NCBI GenBank assembly: GCA_021775455.1
Contig: JAJFHU010000026.1
Coordinates: forward strand, 32,699-96,698
Reading direction: 5' to 3'
Source of the DNA: Hyphomicrobiales bacterium
Lineage (GTDB): Bacteria > Pseudomonadota > Alphaproteobacteria > Rhizobiales > Rhizobiaceae
DNA: 64,000 nucleotides
A program made the translations under genes and the position numbers. Of this stretch, positions 1 to 9,548 are shown one piece after another; position 1 is the first letter of the stretch, and every line of letters begins with the position of its first letter. The notes beneath the pieces were generated by a model that searched no databases, was not told the origin of the DNA, and saw only the letters and a program-made list of their open reading frames with translations.

Positions 1-1
1 A

Positions 2-250
2 GAAATTTCTGTTGGCGAAATTTCTCAACATTTGGATACTGTTGGAATTCCTGATCCGGATTTGATTATACGAACCAGTGGAGAAGTCAGGTTATCCAAT
101 TTTTTGCTTTGGCAGGCTGCATATTCTGAATTGGTATTTGTCGACTGCATGTGGCCAGACTTTGATCGTGCACAATATGACGCGGCAATCGAAATTTATC
201 ACTCGCGTACCAGAAGGTTTGGAAGTCTTGCGCAGGAAAATGCATCGTGA
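2..250 (+). CDS. uppS: Isoprenyl transferase (undecaprenyl diphosphate synthase), C-terminal part
   Basis: This is the C-terminal 82 residues of a cis-prenyltransferase; the gene begins before the window. The family signature [11 protein letters not shown] followed by RLSNFLLWQ and the SELVF...MWPDF block is present and diagnostic. The enzyme condenses isopentenyl units onto farnesyl diphosphate in the cytoplasm to make the C55 carrier lipid for peptidoglycan and O-antigen. The TGA stop overlaps the GTG start of cdsA (GTGA), so the two genes are probably translationally coupled. An in-frame TTG at 32 is internal, because reading continues in frame to the window edge with family-like sequence. 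Confidence 0.95.
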   Translation, partial: EISVGEISQHLDTVGIPDPDLIIRTSGEVRLSNFLLWQAAYSELVFVDCMWPDFDRAQYDAAIEIYHSRTRRFGSLAQENAS

Positions 251-1116
251 ATTCCAAAGCTGCTAAACAAAAAACCGCAAGACCCGAGATTTTTTACCGC
301 CTTGCTTCCGCAGTTGTTTTGATCGGTGTTGCATTGTCCATAACGTGGTTCGGCGGTTACTCCTTTGAAATTTTATGTGAATTGGGTGCCGTACTTCTTC
401 TATTTGAGTACATGAGGATTTGCGGGCCAAAAATCTCTTTTGGAATCAGAATTGCCACAATGGCACTACTGGTGTTGTTCATGCTTGCCTGGATAACCGA
501 TCAAGTAACTGTAAGCCTGATTATTGCTACAGCAGGGATTGCAGTCCTTTCCGTATCCCAACTGATTTCCAGAAAAAATTTGTGGGCACCAATTGGACTC
601 GCATATGCAATCTTGCCATTTTGCGCGCTGACATTGTTTCGTGAGGGCGAGGAAGCCGGTCTTTTCATCATATTTTTGTTGTTTGGCTGTGTTTGGGGAG
701 CAGACAGCCTCGCTTATTTCGCGGGAAGGGCAATTGGCGGGCCTAAGCTGGCTCCTAAAATCTCGCCCAACAAAACCTGGGCTGGATTTTTTGGCGGTCT
801 TGCTGGAGCTCTTATCGTATCATGGGTCATAGCTGCGTGGTTTGGTTATTCCATAACCACCAAGTTTATTGTTTTGGTTTTGGGGTTAGCGATTATTTCG
901 CAAATTGGAGACTTGGCCGAATCTGCATTGAAAAGACACTTTGATGTAAAAGATTCCGGCAATTTAATCCCGGGTCACGGCGGCGTACTGGACCGCATCG
1001 ATGGATTGGTTGCGGCAAGTGTTGGCCTTCTTGTCATTGGGTTGCTTCTGGACCGCACCCAACTCGCAGATGACAACTTCTCCCTCAGGATCATTCACGC
1101 CTTTTTAATGCCATGA
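247..1116 (+). CDS. cdsA: Phosphatidate cytidylyltransferase
   Basis: CDP-diglyceride synthase converts phosphatidate and CTP to CDP-diacylglycerol in the inner membrane, the branch point of phospholipid synthesis. The 289-residue product is polytopic, with about seven to eight hydrophobic segments, and carries the C-terminal CDS signature [20 protein letters not shown] followed by GVLDRIDG. The GTG start at 247 overlaps the uppS stop by four bases, which fixes the start well. Length is normal for alphaproteobacteria. The next gene is rseP after 120 bp, where dxr would often be expected. Confidence 0.95.
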   Translation: MNSKAAKQKTARPEIFYRLASAVVLIGVALSITWFGGYSFEILCELGAVLLLFEYMRICGPKISFGIRIATMALLVLFMLAWITDQVTVSLIIATAGIAVLSVSQLISRKNLWAPIGLAYAILPFCALTLFREGEEAGLFIIFLLFGCVWGADSLAYFAGRAIGGPKLAPKISPNKTWAGFFGGLAGALIVSWVIAAWFGYSITTKFIVLVLGLAIISQIGDLAESALKRHFDVKDSGNLIPGHGGVLDRIDGLVAASVGLLVIGLLLDRTQLADDNFSLRIIHAFLMP

Positions 1117-1236
1117 AACGGTTGTTGATGGGCTGCGACTAACATGGTGTTGGTTGTGTGACTACAATCGGCTAGGTTCGGCACATTCGAATCGCAGATT
1201 TTGGCTCCAATGTGGGCAAGGGGTTTTTGAGTTCTG

Positions 1237-2388
1237 ATGGAATTGTTTTCCGACATCTCGCAGATGACGTCCTGGATATCGAGTTATCTGCTACCATTTT
1301 TGTTTGTTTTAACAATTGTTGTGTTCTTTCATGAGCTTGGCCACTATCTGGTCGCTCGTTGGAATGATGTGGATGTATCCGAATTTTCAGTTGGATTCGG
1401 CCCCGAGCTTTTCGGGTTCAATGATCGAAACGGAACCCGCTGGAAACTGTCTGCGATCCCGCTTGGCGGATATGTTAAATTCATGGGCGACGCCAATGCT
1501 GCTTCCCAACCTGATCATGACCAACTCAAAAACATGAGCAATGATGAAAAGGCTGGCAGTTTTGAACACAAGCGGGTGGGGCAGCGTGCTGCGGTCGTGG
1601 CGGCAGGCCCGATTGCGAATTTCATACTCGCTATTTTGATATTTACTGCGACTTTCTACATTAACGGGCGTTACGTGCTTGATCCACTGGTAGGTGAGGT
1701 CGTAAGCGAAGGAGCTGCCGAAGATGCTGGAATTCTTCCTGGCGACATGATCAAGAAAATTGATGGGGTGGAAATCGAATCATTTTCAGATATTCCCCGC
1801 GTTGTTGGAGCCAATCCGGATCAACCGCTGAGCTTTGAAGTAGATCGCGGTGGAGAATTGCTTGTATTTGAGATTACGCCTCGTACGAAGGTTCGCGAAG
1901 ACAGATTTGGCAATGTTATCCGTACGGGAATGATTGGAATTGTAAGTTCCCGTGAAAATGCAAATTTGCACTTGAAAACTTACAATTTGATTGAAGCAGC
2001 ACAAGCTGGTGCTGGAGAAACCTGGTTCATAATCAGCAGAACCATGGGGTATCTTGGAAACATCATCACTGGCCGCGAGGCAGCCGATCAGTTGGGCGGC
2101 CCCATTAGAATCGCCAAGGTATCAGGGGACGTTGCAACCTTGGGAATTACTGCCTTGATTAATCTGGCAGCTGTACTTTCTGTTTCGATTGGATTGTTGA
2201 ATTTGTTTCCAATACCCATGCTAGACGGTGGCCATCTGGTATTTTATGCCTTTGAAGTTTTTCGGGGGAAACCTGCCAGTGAAAAGGCTCAAGAGATCGC
2301 ATTCAGAATCGGATTGGCGCTGGTATTAATGTTAATGGTGTTTACGACATGGAACGACGTGACCCAACCATGGTTCTTGAGTAACTAA
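1237..2388 (+). CDS. rseP: RIP metalloprotease RseP (site-2 protease)
   Basis: Inner-membrane zinc protease that cuts transmembrane segments of anti-sigma factors and leftover signal peptides. The zinc-binding HELGH motif is at residues 32-36 in the first membrane helix, a PDZ domain lies at about residues 135-215 (VSEGAAEDAGILPGD), and the second active-site motif MLDGGH is near residue 328 with the catalytic Asp. The 383-residue length and apparent single PDZ are usual for alphaproteobacteria; the E. coli protein is longer with two PDZ domains. The ATG follows an AAGGGG stretch, slightly distant. It sits directly before bamA, the common envelope-stress arrangement. Confidence 0.95.
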   Translation: MELFSDISQMTSWISSYLLPFLFVLTIVVFFHELGHYLVARWNDVDVSEFSVGFGPELFGFNDRNGTRWKLSAIPLGGYVKFMGDANAASQPDHDQLKNMSNDEKAGSFEHKRVGQRAAVVAAGPIANFILAILIFTATFYINGRYVLDPLVGEVVSEGAAEDAGILPGDMIKKIDGVEIESFSDIPRVVGANPDQPLSFEVDRGGELLVFEITPRTKVREDRFGNVIRTGMIGIVSSRENANLHLKTYNLIEAAQAGAGETWFIISRTMGYLGNIITGREAADQLGGPIRIAKVSGDVATLGITALINLAAVLSVSIGLLNLFPIPMLDGGHLVFYAFEVFRGKPASEKAQEIAFRIGLALVLMLMVFTTWNDVTQPWFLSN

Positions 2389-2472
2389 ATATATTTGAAC
2401 TGAAGCACGGATTCGATGCAAATGTACAAAATTTCACTTACGATTAACCATGATGATGAAACTGATTGGATC

Positions 2473-2495
2473 ATTTTGCAACACTTTGGCAAAAT
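2473..2495. repeat. Inverted repeat between rseP and bamA
   Basis: ATTTTGC at 2473-2479 is perfectly complemented by GCAAAAT at 2489-2495 with a 9-base loop. No T-run follows on the plus strand, so it is not a clear intrinsic terminator. It may be an operator or a weak processing hairpin within the 248-bp rseP-bamA gap. The same gap contains two TTAACCA heptamers (2444-2450, 2553-2559) but no convincing sigma-70 promoter. Confidence 0.35.
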
Positions 2496-2636
2496 AGGGA
2501 AAATCGGGCTCGGAAACGGTTGCACGACGGGGAAAACTCTGTAAAAGAATTGTTAACCAATTGAGATTCTGTCCAATCGGACGGTACTCATGCGTTGATA
2601 CTGGGAATGGCGTAATAAGTTAGGCTTACGATTTAA

Positions 2637-5042
2637 ATGATGTCTTTGAAAATAATAATAAAATCGATGTTGTTCGCTGCATTTCTGGTTGTTGCACCGA
2701 CGCTGAATGTTTTGCCTTCAAATTTTGTTGGAGCAAGCGTTGCAGAAGCGGCAGTAATCCAGCGTATTGATGTTAAAGGAAACCGCCGGATGGATGCCGA
2801 TACGGTGATTTCATATTTGACAATTTCACCGGGTGACAACGTTTCCAATTTTGATATCGATGCTTCCGTCAAGTCACTTTATGCAACCGAATTGTTTTCG
2901 GACGTCAGTATTTACCGTCAGGGTTCTGTACTGATTGTTGAAATAGATGAAAATGCTACGGTCAACAAAGTGTTCTTTGAGGGCAACTCCCGGTTGAAGG
3001 ATCCTGTCCTGGAAGCCGCAGTGAAAGTCCGTGCCCAGGCAATCTACAGCGATGAAAAAGCGGCAGATGATGTGGAACTGATCAAGATTGCGTATGGTCG
3101 GGTCGGCAAAAGTGATGCTGAAGTCAGTTACGAGGTGGTTCCTCTCGAAAACAATCGCGTGAATGTTATCTATCGTATCAATGAAGGCGGGAAGACAAAA
3201 ATTACCCAGATAATTTTTGTCGGCAACCAGACGTTTGGCGAGCGACGCTTGAAAGAAGTCATTTCGACAAAAGAATCAGGACTTTTCAGCTTTTTGTCTA
3301 CAAGCGATATTTATGATCCTGCGCGGCTGAATGCAGATCAGGAAAAGCTACGCACCTATTATTACAACAAGGGTTTTGCGGATTTCCAGATTTTGTCGGT
3401 TGATGCTGATCTGAATGAATCTGAAAACGAGTACACAATTACCATCACAATGGAAGAAGGTTCCCGCTATACATTCGGCGAAATTGATATCGACAGCACA
3501 ATTCCCGATGTCGGGCGTGAAAACCTTCTGGATTTGATCGAAACCATTCCAGGCGAGCATTACAGTGCCGCAAAGGTGGAAAAATCGATCATCGCCATAA
3601 CCGAAAGAGTTGCGGAATTTGGTCACGCTTTTGTTGAGGTGGTTCCCCGCGGTGACCGCAATTTTGAAACCAACACAATCGACATCCTGTATTTGGTTGA
3701 TGAAGGCGCACGTGTTTATATCGAAGATATTCAAATTTTGGGTAATGACCGGACGCGCGACTATGTGATCCGCAGGGAATTTGATCTGTCTGAAGGTGAT
3801 GCCTACAATCAGGTATTAATTCAGAAAACGAGAACCCGCCTGCTGAGGCTTGGCTTCTTCGATTCTGTGGATGTCTCCACCCGGCCCGGTTCAGAGCCGG
3901 ATAAAGTCGATGTGATAGTTAAAGTTAAAGAGTCCTCAACTGGTGAATTTTCGCTCGGCGGCGGGTACAGTACAAATGGCGGTGCATCTGTGACTGCCAG
4001 TTTTTCAGAAAGAAACTTCCTCGGTCGCGGACAGTTTTTTAGACTCGAGGCATCCAGGGGTGAAGATGAACAAAGTTATGGTGTGTCATTTTCAGAACCG
4101 TATTTTCTTGGTTACCGGGTTTCGGCAGGATTTAACGTTAAATCAACCCAATCCGATGCAACGAGCGATCGCAACTATGCTGTAGATTCCACCTCTGGAA
4201 CGATTACTTTCGGAATTCCGCTTACGGAAGAATTGAGTTCGAAGGTTTTCTATACGATTAATAATAGTGACACTTCAATTAACCCCGCGTTGTTGGATAC
4301 CGCCGGTACCCAAGGTGATGCCGTTGGAGAATTATCTGCTGCATTGGTTCCGGCCAAAAGCAACTGGATGGCATCCGGTTTTGGTTACAATTTGACCTAC
4401 ATTGATGTCGACAACAAAAGTGATCCTCGGGATGGTTATTATTTGAGTCTCTCGCAGACAGCGTTTGGAGCAGGTGGTGATGCACAGTATTTGAAAACGC
4501 AAGGCGTGGCCGTTGCCTACAAAACTCTATCAGAAGAAGCCGATTTAATTGCTTTTGGACGAGTTAGAGCGGGTAATTTAACCCCATTCAATACGGCCGG
4601 AATGCGAACTCTTGACAATTTCAATGCTTCGTCGAAATCCATTCGCGGATTTGAGCCCTTCGGCTATGGACCTCGCGATCCGATAACCGGGGATGCTCTT
4701 GGCGGAAGAAATTTCTGGAATGCGACTGCAGAAGTTCAATTCCCGCTTCCGTTCGTACCTACAACATATGGTTTCCGTGGCGCGGTGTTTGCTGATGCGG
4801 GAATGCTTTTTGATCCTGGCAATCCTGCAATTGCAATTGTCACGGCGAATAATACACCTCCCGGTCTTCCTGCTGGCGGTGCATCTCAGTTGGACGATAA
4901 CGGCATTCGCTCTTCAGCTGGCGCCAGTATTATCTGGGCATCTCCTTTTGGACCCCTACGGGTTGACTACGCGTTCCCAATTATGAGTGAAACGTATGAC
5001 CAACTGCAGGAATTTACATTTGGGGTAAGTAAAAAGTTCTAG
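2637..5042 (+). CDS. bamA: Outer membrane protein assembly factor BamA
   Basis: Central component of the BAM machine that inserts beta-barrel proteins into the outer membrane. The 801-residue product has a signal peptide (cleavage probably after VAEA, about residue 37), POTRA repeats over about residues 38-440 (for example VNKVFFEGNSRLKD, KITQIIFVGNQTFGERRLKE, VYIEDIQILGNDRTRDYVIR), then an Omp85 barrel beginning near GEFSLGGGYSTNGG. The barrel has the (V/I)RGF loop motif as SIRGFEPFG and ends in a C-terminal Phe, as outer-membrane barrels do. Two ATGs occur in tandem at 2637 and 2640. No skp gene follows; lpxD is next. Confidence 0.97.
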   Translation: MMSLKIIIKSMLFAAFLVVAPTLNVLPSNFVGASVAEAAVIQRIDVKGNRRMDADTVISYLTISPGDNVSNFDIDASVKSLYATELFSDVSIYRQGSVLIVEIDENATVNKVFFEGNSRLKDPVLEAAVKVRAQAIYSDEKAADDVELIKIAYGRVGKSDAEVSYEVVPLENNRVNVIYRINEGGKTKITQIIFVGNQTFGERRLKEVISTKESGLFSFLSTSDIYDPARLNADQEKLRTYYYNKGFADFQILSVDADLNESENEYTITITMEEGSRYTFGEIDIDSTIPDVGRENLLDLIETIPGEHYSAAKVEKSIIAITERVAEFGHAFVEVVPRGDRNFETNTIDILYLVDEGARVYIEDIQILGNDRTRDYVIRREFDLSEGDAYNQVLIQKTRTRLLRLGFFDSVDVSTRPGSEPDKVDVIVKVKESSTGEFSLGGGYSTNGGASVTASFSERNFLGRGQFFRLEASRGEDEQSYGVSFSEPYFLGYRVSAGFNVKSTQSDATSDRNYAVDSTSGTITFGIPLTEELSSKVFYTINNSDTSINPALLDTAGTQGDAVGELSAALVPAKSNWMASGFGYNLTYIDVDNKSDPRDGYYLSLSQTAFGAGGDAQYLKTQGVAVAYKTLSEEADLIAFGRVRAGNLTPFNTAGMRTLDNFNASSKSIRGFEPFGYGPRDPITGDALGGRNFWNATAEVQFPLPFVPTTYGFRGAVFADAGMLFDPGNPAIAIVTANNTPPGLPAGGASQLDDNGIRSSAGASIIWASPFGPLRVDYAFPIMSETYDQLQEFTFGVSKKF

Positions 5043-5118
5043 GTTAATTGTATCGCACATTGTAATCTTGCTTGGTTGGCGTGAATAAATCCGGTTGCTC
5101 CGGTTGAGGCAATTAAAA

Positions 5119-6165
5119 ATGACAATTCCTCAGTTTTTTCAACCAACCATGATTACTCTTGAGAAATTATCAGATAAATCTGGCGCTGGACTTGTTTGCA
5201 ATGATGTCAATAAGGATGCGCAGATAAGTGGCGCCTCTCCGATAGAGTCTGCCAGTAATGGTCAAATCTCATTTGTAGACAATCCAAAATACATAAAGTA
5301 TCTCGCTTCCACCACCGCAACTGCGGTTTTTTGTCAAGAGAAATACCTGGAAGCAATACCAAAAAATGTAGCAGCATTAATTTGTGAGAAACCATATGAT
5401 GCATATGCCAAAGCACTTGCGCTTTTGTATCCTTCGGCAATGCGCCCACTTTCTGTTACCGGTGAACAGGGTATATCAAAACTGGCATACGTTTCAGATA
5501 CTGCATCAATTGAAGCAGGTGCGACAATTGAAGCCGGAGCAGTAGTCGGCAGAAATGCTTCGGTAGGCACTGGTAGCCTTCTGCTTCCAGGTGCCGTAAT
5601 TGGTGAAAATGTTCAAATTGGGCGCAATAGCGTAGTAGGATCCAATGCAACCGTTGTTCATGCATTTGTTGGAGACAATGTAATAATCCACAACGGAGTA
5701 CAAATTGGCCAAGACGGCTTTGGATTTTCTATGGGCCCCGGTGGACATGCGAAAGTTCCACAAATTGGCCGCGTAATTATCCAGGACGGAGTGGAAATTG
5801 GTGCAAATTCTACCATTGATCGAGGGGCGAACCGCGATACGATTATTGGTGAAGGTACGAAAATCGACAACCTTGTTCAGATCGGCCACAACGTAGTTAT
5901 TGGTCGCCACTGTGTAATTGTAGGTTTGGCTGGCGTTGCCGGTAGTGCCACCCTTGGAGATTATGTTGTTGTGGCGGGGCAGGCGGGAATTGTTGGGCAC
6001 TCAAACATTGGTGACGGGGCGCAGATAGGTGGCGGGTCGGGTGTCCATGGCGATGTTGAACCTGGCGCGAAAGTAATGGGATATCCGGCAATACCGGCAA
6101 ATCAATGGATGAGAGAAGCTTCAAAGATTTTGCTCGCAGCTAAACGTAAAAAGAAAAAGAGTTGA
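5119..6165 (+). CDS. lpxD: UDP-3-O-(3-hydroxyacyl)glucosamine N-acyltransferase
   Basis: Third enzyme of lipid A synthesis, adding the N-linked 3-hydroxyacyl chain from acyl-ACP in the cytoplasm. The 348-residue protein has an N-terminal uridine-binding domain followed by many left-handed beta-helix hexapeptides ([24 protein letters not shown]) and the catalytic-histidine segment [11 protein letters not shown] chose ATG 5119 over an upstream TTG at 5095 because GAGG at 5106-5109 sits nine bases before it. It is the first of five closely packed genes, lpxD-fabZ-lpxA-lpxI-lpxB. Confidence 0.95.
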   Translation: MTIPQFFQPTMITLEKLSDKSGAGLVCNDVNKDAQISGASPIESASNGQISFVDNPKYIKYLASTTATAVFCQEKYLEAIPKNVAALICEKPYDAYAKALALLYPSAMRPLSVTGEQGISKLAYVSDTASIEAGATIEAGAVVGRNASVGTGSLLLPGAVIGENVQIGRNSVVGSNATVVHAFVGDNVIIHNGVQIGQDGFGFSMGPGGHAKVPQIGRVIIQDGVEIGANSTIDRGANRDTIIGEGTKIDNLVQIGHNVVIGRHCVIVGLAGVAGSATLGDYVVVAGQAGIVGHSNIGDGAQIGGGSGVHGDVEPGAKVMGYPAIPANQWMREASKILLAAKRKKKKS

Positions 6166-6172
6166 TTTTGCC

Positions 6173-6643
6173 ATGACTTCCGAAAGTGCATTTGTTGAAA
6201 TCAATATTCAGGAACTCTTTCAATTACTGCCGCATCGCTATCCTTTTCTGTTGCTGGATAAAATTGTTGATGTAAATGAAGACCTTTCAGCCACCGGCAT
6301 CAAGAACGTTACCTTTAATGAACCGCAATTTGGCGGACATTTCCCGGAAAATCCGATCATGCCTGGTGTCATGATTGTTGAGGCAATGGCACAGACGGCT
6401 GGTGCGATTTGTGCAAAAGCGCACTCAAAAGGTAAACGAAAGCTCGTTTATTTCATGACAATAGATGGTGCAAAATTTCGCCGACCAGTGGTGCCAGGCG
6501 ATCAGTTGCAATTACGGGTTATCCAGCTGAAACAGCGAAGAAACATTTTCAAATATGACTGTGAAGCCTGGGTGGGTGAAGAAAAGGCAGCTGAAGCGAT
6601 TATCAGCGCCATGATGGTTGATCCAGAAGAATATAATAAATGA
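6173..6643 (+). CDS. fabZ: 3-hydroxyacyl-ACP dehydratase FabZ
   Basis: Hot-dog-fold dehydratase of type II fatty acid synthesis. The 156-residue sequence contains the active-site blocks [12 protein letters not shown] (catalytic His) and [20 protein letters not shown] (catalytic Glu). It lies seven bases after lpxD, and its stop overlaps the ATG of lpxA by four bases. This placement is standard in proteobacteria because fatty acid elongation and lipid A synthesis compete for 3-hydroxyacyl-ACP. Confidence 0.96.
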   Translation: MTSESAFVEINIQELFQLLPHRYPFLLLDKIVDVNEDLSATGIKNVTFNEPQFGGHFPENPIMPGVMIVEAMAQTAGAICAKAHSKGKRKLVYFMTIDGAKFRRPVVPGDQLQLRVIQLKQRRNIFKYDCEAWVGEEKAAEAIISAMMVDPEEYNK

Positions 6644-7443
6644 CAAATCTAATTCACGCATCTGCAGTAATAGAATCAGGTGCGATTATTGGGTCTGATG
6701 TAGAAATTGGGCCATTCTGCCATGTCGGTCCGGGTGTAATCATTGGCGACGGAGGCAAGCTACATTCTCATGTCGTTATGGCTGGCAAGACAGCTGTTGG
6801 AAAGCGCGCGAGAATATTTCCTTTTGCGTCTATAGGCCACGAACCCCAGGATCTTAAATATAAAGGTGAAAAAAACTCGCTTACAATAGGCGATGATTGC
6901 ATTATTCGCGAGGGCGTTACGATGAACCCAGGTACTGTTGGCGATGATACCAAAACCATCATCGGGAACAATTGCGTATTCCTGGCAAACGCCCATGTCG
7001 CCCATGATTGTAAAATCGGAAATCATGTAATTTTCTCAAATTCAGTGATGTTGGCTGGCCACTGCCATGTCGGCGATTATGTGATAATAGGTGGCGGAGC
7101 GGGGATACACCAGTTTTGCCGAATTGGAAACAACGCTTTTGTTGGCGGTTTGGCCGGTGTTGAAAATGATGTAATTCCATTTGGCATGGCGCTTGGTAAC
7201 AGGGCATATCTTGGCGGTCTTAATCTGATTGGCATGAAGCGAATGGGAATTGAGCGCGAGAGCATTCACAAGGCACGCAAAGCATTCAAGGAATTGTTTT
7301 TAACTGATACAGCAATATCGGATAACATGATTGCCGTTGAGAAAGAACTTGGTGACGATGAGTTGGTGGCAAGCATTCTGAAATTCATACGAGATAGTGA
7401 AGACAGGTCGCTTTGCACACCGCGCAACGGCCGGGAAGGCTAA
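6640..7443 (+). CDS. lpxA: UDP-N-acetylglucosamine O-acyltransferase
   Basis: First step of lipid A synthesis: transfer of a 3-hydroxyacyl group to the 3-OH of UDP-GlcNAc. The product is 267 residues, the usual length, built of hexapeptide repeats followed by a helical tail. The segment [19 protein letters not shown] contains the catalytic histidine, and [14 protein letters not shown] is typical of LpxA. The start is an ATGA overlap with fabZ. The C-terminal helices occupy about residues 195-260. Confidence 0.96.
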   Translation: MTNLIHASAVIESGAIIGSDVEIGPFCHVGPGVIIGDGGKLHSHVVMAGKTAVGKRARIFPFASIGHEPQDLKYKGEKNSLTIGDDCIIREGVTMNPGTVGDDTKTIIGNNCVFLANAHVAHDCKIGNHVIFSNSVMLAGHCHVGDYVIIGGGAGIHQFCRIGNNAFVGGLAGVENDVIPFGMALGNRAYLGGLNLIGMKRMGIERESIHKARKAFKELFLTDTAISDNMIAVEKELGDDELVASILKFIRDSEDRSLCTPRNGREG

Positions 7444-7456
7444 CCAGACACCGGTT

Positions 7457-8338
7457 ATGGGCAACAAGAGCGAGAAATTGCATCGCGAAGGTGATTGTAT
7501 CGCCATCATTGCTGGTCGCGGCGATCTGCCACTTGAGATTGCAAATGCAGTGATCGAGCAGGGTAAGAACCCTTTCCTTGTTGGAATTGAGGGAAATCCC
7601 AATTCCAGTATTGTTGCTTTTGACCATGTTGTCCTCAGATGGGGGCAACTTGGAAATATGTTCAAGCTACTTCAAGAACGAAACACAAAAACCGCAGTAT
7701 TTGCTGGTGGCGTTACTCGCCCAACGAAATTGAGGGAGTTCAAGTTTGACTGGGAAGGGATATGTGCACTTCCCAAAGTCGCTGGATTGATGCTGAAGGG
7801 TGACAATACACTTTTGAGCGGCTTGACGGGTATCTTTGCGACTCGTGGTATTGAAGTGGTTGGCGCGCATTCCTTACTCCCAAGCTTGTTGGCAGAAAGC
7901 GGTGTTATAGCGGGTAAAAAACCCGACAAGCATCAAAGATTATCAATAGAAACAGCTTTTGCTGCCTGTAAAAGATTGGGTGCTGCAGATATTGGTCAGG
8001 CTGCGGTTGTAGAGCGTGGTATTGTAATTGCAGAAGAAGATAGATGGGGCACCGACGAAATGCTTGCCAAGGTCGCGAAGATGCGAAAGAACGGCAAGCT
8101 ATCCGATTCAGCTGAAGATGGTGTATTGGTCAAGACGATGAAGCCGGGGCAGGATATGCGGGTTGATTTGCCTGCGATAGGTCCAAAAACGATCCAACGT
8201 TTGGTTGAAGCTGGACTTAAGGGTGTCGCCGTGGAAGCCGGCCGATCATTGATATTGTCGAGAGCAATTACTTTGGAGGCTGCAACCACTGCTGGTGTTT
8301 TTATTTTTGGCCTCGAGAAGAATACCGAGATTGATTGA
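7457..8338 (+). CDS. lpxI: UDP-2,3-diacylglucosamine pyrophosphatase LpxI
   Basis: Hydrolyses UDP-2,3-diacylglucosamine to lipid X and UMP; alphaproteobacteria use LpxI in place of LpxH. Recognisable features are the N-terminal IAIIAGRGDLPLEIA, the central FAGGVTRP, KGDNTLLSG and GAHSLLPSL segments, and the C-terminal ATTAGVFIFGL. I chose ATG 7457 rather than a GTG at 7397, which would overlap lpxA by 47 bases and add a non-family tail; a GGGAAGG at 7433-7439 is somewhat far upstream. The product is 293 residues. Its TGA shares one base with the lpxB ATG. Confidence 0.93.
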   Translation: MGNKSEKLHREGDCIAIIAGRGDLPLEIANAVIEQGKNPFLVGIEGNPNSSIVAFDHVVLRWGQLGNMFKLLQERNTKTAVFAGGVTRPTKLREFKFDWEGICALPKVAGLMLKGDNTLLSGLTGIFATRGIEVVGAHSLLPSLLAESGVIAGKKPDKHQRLSIETAFAACKRLGAADIGQAAVVERGIVIAEEDRWGTDEMLAKVAKMRKNGKLSDSAEDGVLVKTMKPGQDMRVDLPAIGPKTIQRLVEAGLKGVAVEAGRSLILSRAITLEAATTAGVFIFGLEKNTEID

Positions 8339-9489
8339 TGGCGCGTAATGAAACCCGGCTGAATGTGTATTTTGTAACTGGTGAGGAATCCGGCGATACA
8401 CTCGGTAGTGACCTAATTCAATCATTCCGTAAATTGGGTGTATATGTAACGCCGATGGGGCTTGGCGGTGAACGCATGCAGGCTGAGGGTTTGAAAAGTT
8501 TGTTTGAAATATCAAGGCTTTCGGTGATGGGAATTTCCGGTGTGGTATCAAAGCTTCCCTCCTTGTTGAGTCTGATACGAAAAACGGCAAACGATATTTT
8601 GGCGAAAAATCCGGATGTATTGGTTCTGATAGATAGCCCGGAGTTTTCCTATCGCGTTGCAAAGCGAGTGCGAAAGAAAAACCCAAATATCAAGATTGTA
8701 AAGTATGTAGCGCCATCTGTATGGGCCTGGAGACCCGGAAGGGCAGCGAAGATATCTGGTTACGTAGACCATATCCTGGCAATTTTACCCTTTGAGCCTG
8801 CAATCCTTAAAGAACTGGGTGGTCCCAATGCAACGTATGTTGGTCACCCTCTGGCCATTCTTGCAGACCAAGTGCCAAAGCGCCTGAAAAGGAAGGCGGG
8901 TAGTCCAGTAAATTTGGTGGTTTTACCCGGCTCACGACCAAGCGAAACGAAACGTTTACTGCCATTTATGCGGGAAACGTTGGTAGTGTTGAATGAACGG
9001 GGCAATGAGTTTGCCGTTATCTTGCCTACAGTAAGCCGATTGGAAGGTGGGGTGAGGGAGCATGTCAAGAGTTGGCCATATCCGGTACAGGTTGTTGTTG
9101 GTGATGAAGCTCGTAAAGATGCATTTTCCAATGCAGACCTGGCGCTTGCAGCATCCGGTACAGTAACACTGGAACTGGCTCTGTACAGAATTCCCATGGT
9201 TTCCGTATACAAGCTTGATGTGATGGCCATGCGAATTCGTCATCTTTTAACTGGCTGGACAGCATCCCTGCCAAACCTGATAGCGGATTATCCAGTTGTA
9301 CCCGAGCGTTTGAATGAATATGCGCACCCACTCTATGTCGCCCGAATGCTTGAACGCTTATGCATTGACGGACCGGAACGCCAACAGCAGCTTGAGGGTT
9401 TCGATTTGGTAGCAAAACGCATCAAATGCAAGGAAGCGCCCGGAATTACCGCAGCAAAATCCATTCTCGAAGTTGCGGAAATTTCTTGA
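8338..9489 (+). CDS. lpxB: Lipid-A-disaccharide synthase
   Basis: GT19 glycosyltransferase joining UDP-2,3-diacylglucosamine and lipid X into the lipid A disaccharide at the inner face of the membrane. The N-terminal TGEESGDTLGSDL, the VDSPEF-like LIDSPEFSYRVAKRVRKK, the APSVWAWRPGRA segment and the C-terminal nucleotide-sugar site LAASGTVTLELAL are all present. Start ATG 8338 overlaps the lpxI stop by one base; a TTG three bases earlier is ignored. 383 residues, normal length. It is the last gene of the lipid A block and converges on gltA after 59 bp with no obvious terminator. Confidence 0.95.
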   Translation: MARNETRLNVYFVTGEESGDTLGSDLIQSFRKLGVYVTPMGLGGERMQAEGLKSLFEISRLSVMGISGVVSKLPSLLSLIRKTANDILAKNPDVLVLIDSPEFSYRVAKRVRKKNPNIKIVKYVAPSVWAWRPGRAAKISGYVDHILAILPFEPAILKELGGPNATYVGHPLAILADQVPKRLKRKAGSPVNLVVLPGSRPSETKRLLPFMRETLVVLNERGNEFAVILPTVSRLEGGVREHVKSWPYPVQVVVGDEARKDAFSNADLALAASGTVTLELALYRIPMVSVYKLDVMAMRIRHLLTGWTASLPNLIADYPVVPERLNEYAHPLYVARMLERLCIDGPERQQQLEGFDLVAKRIKCKEAPGITAAKSILEVAEIS

Positions 9490-9548
9490 TAGAAAGTTCG
9501 CTAAACGAATTGTGCGTATTCAGTGCGATTTTGAACCAGCGGTTTTAA

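Noticed and set aside
3348..3734. 128-codon minus-strand frame inside bamA
   Set aside because: Covers POTRA-coding sequence and has no recognisable domain or ribosome site.
5506..6000. 164-codon minus-strand frame inside lpxD
   Set aside because: Product of the repetitive hexapeptide coding pattern read backwards (Asn/Tyr-rich); not a gene.
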